Assembly: GCA_963699055.1 (NCBI GenBank)
Contig: CAVOTA010000004.1
Coordinates: 259,921 to 323,920, forward strand
Source of the DNA: Bog-756 sp963699055
GTDB lineage: Bacteria > Actinomycetota > Acidimicrobiia > Acidimicrobiales > RAAP-2
DNA length: 64,000 bases
Direction: 5' to 3'
The notes beneath the pieces were generated by a model. It saw only the letters and a list, made by a program, of their open reading frames with translations. It ran no database searches and was not told the DNA's origin. Of the stretch, positions 52,455-58,669 are shown piece after piece. Each line of letters opens with the position of its first letter. The first letter of the stretch is position 1. The translations under genes and the position numbers were made by a program.

Positions 52455-53327
52455 TCAGACGGTCCCGTCGGCCCCCGGGGGAACCTGCCAGGAAGGGGCA
52501 CGCTTCTCGGCGAAGGCGGTGATCCCCTCGCTCGCCTCCGCCGTCTGACTGGTGACGGTCAGCATCGCATGGAGGTACGGCAGGGCCTCGGAGGCACTCG
52601 AGTCGATCACAGCGTAGAACGAATCGCGGCCCATCCTCGTCACCCCGGGCGGCTTGGACGCCAGCACGGCGGCCAGCTCGGCCACGGCCGCGTCGAGGTC
52701 GTCCCGGGGGACGACACGGGTGACGAAGCCGATGCGGTCGGCCTCGTCGGCGCCGACGACCCGGCTGGTGAGCATGAGCTCCAGCGCCTTCTTCGGGGGC
52801 ATCGACCGCAGCAGCGGCACCGTCACCATGTACGGCCACAGCCCCACGTTGAGCTCGGGGGCACCGAAGCGGGCGTCCTCGGAGGCGATCACCATGTCGC
52901 AGGACAGGGCGAGACCGAATCCGCCGGCCATGGCCCAGCCCTGCACCCGGGCGACGGTGGGCTTTCCCAGCGACCACATCTCGTCGAACAGCTCGGCCAG
53001 CCAGCCGCGGGCCAGGTGGTGGTCGAGGTATCCGTCGGAGGTCCCCGCGGGGTCCTTCGGGACCATCCCCGACAGGTCGGCACCGGCGCAGAAGGCCTTG
53101 TCGCCGGCACCGGTCAGCACCACCACCCGGACGTCCGGGTCGGTCTTGGCCCGGGCCAGCTCGGCACGCAGGCCGGCGATGACCTCCCAGGTCATGGCGT
53201 TGCGACGCTCGGGGCGGTTGATCGTGAGCGTGAGCACGGGGCCGACCCGCTCGGCGAGCAGGTCGTCACCGGCGGCGCCGGCGGGGAGGGTGGCGTCGGA
53301 GGTGGCGTCGGAGGTGGCGTCGGGCAC
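52455..53327 (-). CDS. enoyl-CoA hydratase/isomerase family protein
   Basis: 290-residue crotonase. NRPERRNAMTWEV opens the fold, AFCAGADLSGM and GWAMAGGFGLALSCDM supply the oxyanion hole, and RFGAPELNVGLWPYM the region of the usual catalytic Glu. The N-terminus is a repeat (DATSDATSDAT) encoded by 12-bp units. The GTG at 53327 is fixed by a TACCGT -10 box 6 nt upstream. Acts on an acyl-CoA; exact reaction unknown. Confidence 0.92.
   Translation of the reverse strand: MPDATSDATSDATLPAGAAGDDLLAERVGPVLTLTINRPERRNAMTWEVIAGLRAELARAKTDPDVRVVVLTGAGDKAFCAGADLSGMVPKDPAGTSDGYLDHHLARGWLAELFDEMWSLGKPTVARVQGWAMAGGFGLALSCDMVIASEDARFGAPELNVGLWPYMVTVPLLRSMPPKKALELMLTSRVVGADEADRIGFVTRVVPRDDLDAAVAELAAVLASKPPGVTRMGRDSFYAVIDSSASEALPYLHAMLTVTSQTAEASEGITAFAEKRAPSWQVPPGADGTV
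53290..53324. repeat. 12-bp repeat at crotonase N-terminus
   Basis: Nearly three copies of GTGGCGTCGGAG, in frame, encoding DATS units directly after the start codon. Confidence 0.9.
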
Positions 53328-53333
53328 GCACCG

Positions 53334-53339
53334 ACGGTA
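53334..53339 (-). promoter_or_regulatory. -10 box, leaderless (crotonase)
   Basis: TACCGT on the minus strand, 6 nt before the GTG at 53327. Confidence 0.6.
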
Positions 53340-53393
53340 CTCCCCGGCGGGCGGGGCGGTCGCACCGGGGTCGGGGGCGGTCGGCGCCGCCGC

Positions 53394-53399
53394 TACGGT
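53394..53399 (+). promoter_or_regulatory. -10 box, leaderless (glycosyltransferase)
   Basis: TACGGT, 6 nt before an ATC codon at 53406. Confidence 0.55.
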
Positions 53400-53405
53400 G
53401 ACGCC

Positions 53406-54491
53406 ATCGCCACGGTCGCCCTGCTCTCCTTCCGCCTCGGTGGCTCCGACGGCGTCGCCGTCGAGGCTGCCAAATGGCGACGTGCCCTCGACGTGCTCGG
53501 CTACGCCACCTACACCGTGGCCGGGTCGGGACCGGTCGACGTCACCGTGCCCGGGCTCGGGATCGGGGACGCCGACGGGCCCTCGCCCGCCGAGGTCGCC
53601 GACGCCGTGGCCCCCGCCGACCTGGTGGTGGTCGAGAACCTGTGTTCGCTCCCGCTCAACCCGGCGGCGTGGGACGTGGTCGCCACCGTGCTGGCCGGCC
53701 GTGCCGCCGTGCTCCACCACCACGACCTGCCCTGGCAGCGTCCGCAGTTCGTGGACCACCCGCCGCCCCCCGACGACCGCCGCTGGCGCCACGTGACCAT
53801 CAACGAGCTCAGCCGCCGGGAGCTGGCGGAACGGGGGATCCGGGCCACCACGGTGTACAACTCCTTCGCCGTCCCCGCGGCGGACGCCCGCCCGGCCGGG
53901 GACCCGCCCGGGCGCGGCGGTGGTGGCGCCGCCGTGCGCCGCGCCCTCGGCGTCGGTCCCGACCTGCGCCTCGTCCTGCAACCGACACGGGCGCTGGCCA
54001 GGAAGAACGTGGCCGGGGGTCTGGAGGCGGCCGAACGGCTGGACGCCGTCTACTGGCTGCTGGGATCGGCCGAGGACGGGTACGGACCCGAACTCGAGCG
54101 TCTGGTGGCCTCCGCCCGCTGCCCCGTGCGTCTCGGGTTCCCGGAGGCGGACGGCCGCAGCGGCACCACGGCGGTCGGCCCGTTCGACATCGGTGACGCC
54201 TACGCCGCGTGCGACGTCGTGGCACTGCCCTCCACCTGGGAGGGCTTCGGGAACCCCAGCATCGAGTCGGTCACCCACCTGCGGCCGCTGGTGATCGGTC
54301 CCTACCCGGTGGCCCGCGAGCTCGCCGCCTTCGGATTCGACTGGTTCGGGCTCGACGACCTGGACCGCCTCGACCGCTGGCTGTCCGCCCCCGACCCCGG
54401 CCTGCTCGAACGGAACCTGGCCGTGGCCCGGGCCCACTTCTCGTTGGAGGGACTCCCCGACCGCATCGCCGCCGTGCTCCCCGACCACTGA
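53406..54491 (+). CDS. glycosyltransferase, GT4-like, probable ATC start
   Basis: About 361 residues with a GT-B fold. ATVALLSFRLGGSDGVAVEA is a normal N-terminus (compare SFRLGGTDGVS of related proteins); later LQPTRALARKNVAGGLEAA is the start of the C-terminal donor domain and PSTWEGFGNPSIES carries the acidic donor-binding motif. No ATG, GTG or TTG lies in frame near the N-terminus; GTG 53398 is out of frame. The -10 box at 53394 points to ATC 53406 as initiation codon of a leaderless mRNA; a one-base sequence error after GTG 53398 is the alternative. Sugar and acceptor unknown. Confidence 0.8.
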   Translation: MATVALLSFRLGGSDGVAVEAAKWRRALDVLGYATYTVAGSGPVDVTVPGLGIGDADGPSPAEVADAVAPADLVVVENLCSLPLNPAAWDVVATVLAGRAAVLHHHDLPWQRPQFVDHPPPPDDRRWRHVTINELSRRELAERGIRATTVYNSFAVPAADARPAGDPPGRGGGGAAVRRALGVGPDLRLVLQPTRALARKNVAGGLEAAERLDAVYWLLGSAEDGYGPELERLVASARCPVRLGFPEADGRSGTTAVGPFDIGDAYAACDVVALPSTWEGFGNPSIESVTHLRPLVIGPYPVARELAAFGFDWFGLDDLDRLDRWLSAPDPGLLERNLAVARAHFSLEGLPDRIAAVLPDH

Positions 54492-54526
54492 GCCTGACGG
54501 CCCCGGGACGATCCGGCCCCCGGGAC

Positions 54527-54532
54527 TACCAT
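54527..54532 (+). promoter_or_regulatory. -10 box, leaderless (TetR gene)
   Basis: TACCAT, 7 nt before the ATG at 54540. It overlaps the alternative ATG at 54531, which would then not be transcribed. Confidence 0.5.
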
Positions 54533-54539
54533 GACCGCC

Positions 54540-55253
54540 ATGTCGACCGCCGCCACCGCCGACCGTCGGGATCCCGGGCCGCCCGCCGCCCGCGCCCCCC
54601 GACGCCTGACCGCCGACGCCCGGCGCCGTCAGCTCTTCGACGTCGCCCTCGCCCTGTTCGCCGAGCACGGGTACGCCGCCACCACCATGGACGACATCGC
54701 CGAGGCGGCGGGCGTCACCAAGCCTCTCGTCTACCAGCACTTCGACTCGAAGCGCGCCCTGTACCTCGAGCTCCTCGACGTGTTCTCCTACGAGCTCATC
54801 GACCGGATCGTGCAGGCCACGGCGGCGGCGGAGGGCCCCCGCCAGCAGGTGGAGCTCGGGTTCGCCGGCTACTTCGAGCTGATGGTCGACAACGAGAACG
54901 CCTTCCGCCTCCTCTACGGACGCGACGCCCCCGACGACCCCGAGCTCGGCGCCGCCCTGCGGCGGGTGGAGGAGGCGATCGCCGAGGCCATCGACCCCCT
55001 GATCGACGCCGGCCTCGACCCGGCCCACCGACTGCTCCTGGCCCACGCCGTGGTCGGGATGGCCGAGGGCGCCAGCCGGCACTGGCTGGCATCGCACCGG
55101 TTCGCCGGCGACACCACCGACGCCGCCGGTCCGGACCACGGGGTCGACGGCCCCCCGGCCGGGGAACGGGAGCGCTCCGCCGAGGCGGCCCGGCTGGCCG
55201 CACAGCTCGCCGACTTCGCCTGGGCCGGACTCCGCCAGGTCCACCGCATCTAG
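54540..55253 (+). CDS. TetR family transcriptional regulator
   Basis: 237-residue TetR-type repressor. The helix-turn-helix region is LFAEHGYAATTMDDIAEAAGVTKPLVYQHFDSK (seen as AATTMDDIAEAAGV and PLVYQHFDSKRALY), about residues 38-75. The ligand-binding domain is longer than usual by a hydrophilic loop near residue 200. The start ATG 54540 follows the -10 box; ATG 54531 would add three residues. It is 35 nt upstream of the dienelactone hydrolase gene and may control it. Confidence 0.92.
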   Translation: MSTAATADRRDPGPPAARAPRRLTADARRRQLFDVALALFAEHGYAATTMDDIAEAAGVTKPLVYQHFDSKRALYLELLDVFSYELIDRIVQATAAAEGPRQQVELGFAGYFELMVDNENAFRLLYGRDAPDDPELGAALRRVEEAIAEAIDPLIDAGLDPAHRLLLAHAVVGMAEGASRHWLASHRFAGDTTDAAGPDHGVDGPPAGERERSAEAARLAAQLADFAWAGLRQVHRI

Positions 55254-55288
55254 GCGGGTCGGACGGACCGCGGCGGACGGGAGGCACG

Positions 55289-56017
55289 ATGATCGACCGG
55301 GAACTCGATCTCCCCACGCCCGACGGCGTCGTCAACACCTTCGTGACCCACCCCGAGGAGGGTGGACCCCACCCGGTCGTGCTCCTCCTCATGGACGCGC
55401 CCGGCATGCGCGAGGAGCTCCGCGACATGGCCCGGCGCCTGGGTACGGCCGGCTACTTCGTGGCGGTGCCCAACCTCTACTACCGGGACGTGCGCGAGTT
55501 CTCGATCTTCTCCGGCGACCCGAGCCACACCCGGGACCGGATGTGGGAGCTCATGGCGTCCCTCGACGACGGGCTCGTCGTGCGCGACACCATGGCACTC
55601 CTGGAGTTCGTGGACGCCGACCCCGCGGCCGACGGCCTCCGGGTCGGCTGCGTCGGCTACTGCATGAGCGGGCCCTTCTCGTTCGCCGTGGCCTGCGCCC
55701 TGCCCGACCGGATCCGGGCGGCGGCGTCGATCCACGGCATCCGGCTCTTCGGGCCCGGCTCACCCGCCGACGGAGCGGTCCGGGCCACCGCCGAGCTGTA
55801 CTTCGCCTGCGCCGAGTTCGACGAGTGGGCTCCGCCCGAGATGGTCGACGGCCTCGAGCACCACCTCGCCGCGGTCGGGGCCCGGTCCCGCGTCGAGCGC
55901 TACCCGGGGGTGCACCACGGGTTCTCGTTCCCCGGACGGGGCGAGCTCTACGACAAGCCGGCCGCCGAGCGGCACTGGGAGCGGCTCCACGCCCTGTTCG
56001 CCCGCAACCTGGGCTGA
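55289..56017 (+). CDS. dienelactone hydrolase family protein
   Basis: 242-residue alpha/beta hydrolase. The nucleophile is Cys in VGYCMSGPFSF (GxCxG), with Asp in CAEFDEW and His in GVHHGFSFPGRG, the Cys-Asp-His triad of dienelactone hydrolases. The ATG at 55289 follows GGGAGG. It lies downstream of the TetR gene. Natural substrate unknown; lactones or esters are likely. Confidence 0.92.
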   Translation: MIDRELDLPTPDGVVNTFVTHPEEGGPHPVVLLLMDAPGMREELRDMARRLGTAGYFVAVPNLYYRDVREFSIFSGDPSHTRDRMWELMASLDDGLVVRDTMALLEFVDADPAADGLRVGCVGYCMSGPFSFAVACALPDRIRAAASIHGIRLFGPGSPADGAVRATAELYFACAEFDEWAPPEMVDGLEHHLAAVGARSRVERYPGVHHGFSFPGRGELYDKPAAERHWERLHALFARNLG

Positions 56018-56045
56018 CGGCCGGCCAGGTGGCCGACCGGGCGGT

Positions 56046-56918
56046 TCACACGTGCACGACGGCCACGGCGACCGGATGGTTGTGGGAGGCCACCACGCCG
56101 CCCGCCACCTCGTCGGTGACGGCGAACTCCGTCACGGGGGCGCTGCCGGCCACGCTGAACGGCACGATGTCCGGGTGCGGCCCGAGCAGGCCCAGCGAGA
56201 TGGCCCGCCCCTGCACCACACCCCACAGCTGGTAGGTCCGGTCGGCCGGCAGCGGGGCCAGCCCGTCACCGCGGTCGTCGACCAGGAAGCCGGTGCCGGC
56301 CGCCGTGAGGACGATGCTGGCGGGGGTGTCACCGGCAGGGTTGGGTGCCGTCGCCAGCATCGGGATCCTGCGGGTGGTCGGCGAGGCCAGGGCGGCACGC
56401 TCGGCGCTCGACAGGCGGGGCCCCGCCTGCAAGGCGTCGACCTGACCGTTCAGATGATGGACCTGGAGGCCGAACACCAGGGCGAGCACGGCGGCGGCGG
56501 CGGCCACCACCCCGGCACCGGCTGTCGCCCACCGGGTGCGGCGACGCCTCCCGTCGATCGGCACCACGGCCGCCCCGGCACCGGCGTCGCCGCCGTCGCG
56601 CCCCGGCCGCTCCGAACCGGGGTCACGCTCGGTGCCGGGAGTGTCGAGCCGGGCCGCCAGCCGGTCCCACGACTGGTCCGAGGTGCCACCCAGCTGCTCG
56701 GCGATCCCGCTCCACAACGAGGCGGGGGCCGTGCCGCCCGAGTTGGCGAGCAGGCCGGCGACCTCGTGGTGCTGGCCCACCTCGATCGCACAGCGGACAC
56801 AGCCGTCGAGGTGAGCCTCGACGACGGCGGCCGTCTCGGGGTCGAGGGCGTCCAGCGCGTAGGCGCCGAGCAGCTCCTCGATCTCGGCGTGGGTCATCGG
56901 CGTCGGTCCGGTGCTCAC
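56046..56918 (-). CDS. anti-sigma factor, RskA-like
   Basis: 290-residue membrane anti-sigma factor. The N-terminal zinc-binding anti-sigma domain has HLDGCVRC (HxxxCxxC) after ELLGAYALDALDPET; a membrane helix (AGVVAAAAAVLALVFGL) and an exported C-terminal RskA domain (QLWGVVQGRAISLGLL, PVTEFAVTDE) follow. The GTG at 56918 overlaps the sigma gene stop by 4 nt (GTGA). It should hold the sigma factor inactive until regulated proteolysis. Confidence 0.92.
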   Translation of the reverse strand: MSTGPTPMTHAEIEELLGAYALDALDPETAAVVEAHLDGCVRCAIEVGQHHEVAGLLANSGGTAPASLWSGIAEQLGGTSDQSWDRLAARLDTPGTERDPGSERPGRDGGDAGAGAAVVPIDGRRRRTRWATAGAGVVAAAAAVLALVFGLQVHHLNGQVDALQAGPRLSSAERAALASPTTRRIPMLATAPNPAGDTPASIVLTAAGTGFLVDDRGDGLAPLPADRTYQLWGVVQGRAISLGLLGPHPDIVPFSVAGSAPVTEFAVTDEVAGGVVASHNHPVAVAVVHV

Positions 56919-57496
56919 AGTCCTGCCCCCGCCGGCTCGACGCCGCGCTCGATGAGGTTGACCCGCAGCCGCCCGAGACCGGCGCGGATCCGGCTCTTCA
57001 CCGTGCCCTCGGGCTGGTCGAGCAGGGAGGCCACCTCCTTGTACGTGTGGCCGCCGAAGTAGGCGAGCTCGATGGGTTGGCGCAGCTCGTCCGGCAGCGC
57101 CACCAGAGCGTCCTTCACCTGCTCGGCGACGGCAAGGTCCCAGACCTCGCGGTCGATGTCGTAGGCGGCCGTCGCCGTCTCGCGGGTGGTGCGCTCCTCC
57201 CGTCGTCGACGCGACTCCTCGGCCCGGACCACGTCGACCGACTTGCCGTGGGTACGTGCCAGCAGGAACGACCGCAGGGTGCCCCGCTGGGCGTCGAACT
57301 TCTCGGGGCTCCGCCACAGGTCGAGGAAGACCTCCTGGGTGATCTCCTCGGCGGGCGGGTCCGAACGGAGGACACGTCGGGCCAGCGCGTGGACGGCGCC
57401 GCCGTGGCGGCGGTAGATCTCGGCGAGGGCGGGCTCGTGCCACCGGCCGACGGCGACCACCAGGTTCGCATCGCTCGCCTGTTCCACGTCCACCAC
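56915..57496 (-). CDS. ECF RNA polymerase sigma factor, SigK-like
   Basis: About 193 residues. Region 2 contains ALAEIYRRHGGAVHALARRVL and AEEITQEVFLDLWRSPEKFD; region 4 contains LPDELRQPIELAYFGGHTYKEVASLL and GTVKSRIRAGLGRLR. It is paired with an RskA anti-sigma factor like mycobacterial SigK. The start is one of three consecutive GTG codons (57499, 57496, 57493); a TAGGCT hexamer at 57502-57507 makes the first unlikely. It is divergent from the DUF4395 gene. Confidence 0.9.
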   Translation of the reverse strand: MVDVEQASDANLVVAVGRWHEPALAEIYRRHGGAVHALARRVLRSDPPAEEITQEVFLDLWRSPEKFDAQRGTLRSFLLARTHGKSVDVVRAEESRRRREERTTRETATAAYDIDREVWDLAVAEQVKDALVALPDELRQPIELAYFGGHTYKEVASLLDQPEGTVKSRIRAGLGRLRVNLIERGVEPAGAGL

Positions 57497-57579
57497 CACG
57501 GAGCCTATTCGGAGCGGACCCCGCCGGCGGATGGGGCGGGTGCCGCCGTCCCTCCGCACGGCACCGTCGACGGCCCCGT

Positions 57580-57615
57580 CGACGCCCGGCGTGCGCACGA
57601 CGCCCGGCGTGCGCA
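57580..57615. repeat. 18-bp tandem duplication in sigma/DUF4395 spacer
   Basis: Two perfect copies of CGACGCCCGGCGTGCGCA (57580-57597, 57598-57615), each containing a GCCCGGC/GCGTGCGC palindromic core, just upstream of the DUF4395 promoter. Confidence 0.95.
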
Positions 57616-57616
57616 A

Positions 57617-57634
57617 TACCTGACCCAACAGGTA
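57617..57634. promoter_or_regulatory. inverted repeat, possible operator of DUF4395 gene
   Basis: TACCTG-ACCCAA-CAGGTA, 6-bp arms and 6-nt spacer, overlapping by 2 nt the -10 box at 57633. This is where a repressor would sit. Confidence 0.5.
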
Positions 57635-57638
57635 AGAT
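57633..57638 (+). promoter_or_regulatory. -10 box, leaderless (DUF4395 gene)
   Basis: TAAGAT, 6 nt before the GTG at 57645. Confidence 0.6.
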
Positions 57639-57644
57639 ATCTGC

Positions 57645-58145
57645 GTGTTCACGTTCCCGAACCCCGTCAACGACTACGCGGCCCGCACCGTGGCCACCGG
57701 CGTCGTCGGGATGTGCGGGACCGCACTCGTCTTCCGCCAGCCCTGGATCCTGGTCCCCCTGGCCTACGGGTTCTGGGCGCGCGTCCTGTCGGGGCCTCGC
57801 TTCAGCCCGCTCGGGCAGCTGGCCACCCGGGTGGTGGCACCCCGGCTCCCGTGGGGCCCGAAGCTGGTGCCCGGGCCGCCCAAGCGGTTCGCCCAGGCCA
57901 TCGGGGTGGTCTTCTCGACCACCGCCCTGGTGCTGTGGTTCGGGTTCGGACGGGGAGCGGCCACCTGGGTCGTGGTCGCCATGCTGACCGCCGCCGCCTT
58001 CCTCGAGGCCGCGGTCGGTCTCTGCCTCGGGTGCAAGGCGTTCGCCCTGCTGATGCGGGTCGGCCTCGTGCCCGAGTCGGTGTGCGAGGAGTGCGCCGAT
58101 CTGAGCCGGCGCTACCCCCAGCTGTCCGGCTCCACCACCAGCTGA
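57645..58145 (+). CDS. DUF4395 family membrane protein
   Basis: 166-residue integral membrane protein of unknown function. It starts with FTFPNPVNDYAARTVA, has four hydrophobic segments, and carries the family dyad LCLGCKAF (CxxC after a helix) and a C-terminal SVCEECADL with another CxxC. Related genes often sit with thioredoxin, rhodanese or sulfur-handling genes; here the neighbours are an ECF sigma factor and a GNAT gene. The pairs of cysteines suggest redox or metal chemistry, as inference. Confidence 0.88.
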   Translation: MFTFPNPVNDYAARTVATGVVGMCGTALVFRQPWILVPLAYGFWARVLSGPRFSPLGQLATRVVAPRLPWGPKLVPGPPKRFAQAIGVVFSTTALVLWFGFGRGAATWVVVAMLTAAAFLEAAVGLCLGCKAFALLMRVGLVPESVCEECADLSRRYPQLSGSTTS

Positions 58146-58153
58146 ACGGACGG

Positions 58154-58669
58154 GTGCCCACCTCCGGACCGTCCGATCCCGGTCCGCCCGTCGTCCGGCC
58201 CGCCGACCCGTCCGAGTTCGGGCGCCTGCGCTGGATCGAGTTCGAGTCCGACCGGCTCCTCGAGGAGTTCGGCATCGGCCCGTTCGAGAACGACGAGGCG
58301 GAGAACCACCTGCCCGTGGCCGCCGCCGTGTTCGTGGTCGGTGAGCCTGCGGTCGGTTTCGTGTCGATCGAGCTCGTCGACGGCACGGCCCACGTCGACC
58401 AGGTCTCGGTGCTGCCGGAGCACGGGAGGCGGGGGATCGGGCGGGCGCTGCTCGAGGCGGCCGTCGGTTGGGCCGCGGCGGCCGGGTACCCCGAGCTCAC
58501 CCTCACCACCTTCCGCGACGTCCCGTTCAACGCGCCCTTCTACCGGACCCTCGGGTTCCGGGAGCTGACCGACCTCTCCCCCGGACTCGCCGCCATCCGC
58601 CTGCACGAGCGCTCCACCGGATTCGACGGCTTCGGTCCCCGGGTGGTGATGCGGCTCCCCCTGCGCTGA
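58154..58669 (+). CDS. GNAT family N-acetyltransferase
   Basis: 171-residue acetyltransferase. VDQVSVLPEHGRRGIGRALLEAAVGWA is the acetyl-CoA-binding motif (RRGIG), and FRDVPFNAPFYRTLGF the C-terminal strand/helix with the usual Tyr. The start GTG 58154 lies 8 nt after the DUF4395 stop, so the two are likely one transcript. Substrate unknown. Confidence 0.9.
   Translation: MPTSGPSDPGPPVVRPADPSEFGRLRWIEFESDRLLEEFGIGPFENDEAENHLPVAAAVFVVGEPAVGFVSIELVDGTAHVDQVSVLPEHGRRGIGRALLEAAVGWAAAAGYPELTLTTFRDVPFNAPFYRTLGFRELTDLSPGLAAIRLHERSTGFDGFGPRVVMRLPLR

Noticed and set aside
49257..53405. Very long open frame on the plus strand across the ccm, gmd and crotonase genes
   Set aside because: It is antisense to well-conserved genes, lacks any family similarity and comes from GC-rich third positions; only its end (from about 53406) is the glycosyltransferase.
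51402..54491. Capsule or GDP-sugar biosynthesis cluster
   Set aside because: gmd and a glycosyltransferase are near each other but on opposite strands, separated by a crotonase, with separate promoters and no further sugar genes.
54531..54539. ATG 54531 as start of the TetR gene
   Set aside because: It overlaps the TACCAT -10 box; ATG 54540 has the spacing seen in other leaderless genes. The difference is three residues.
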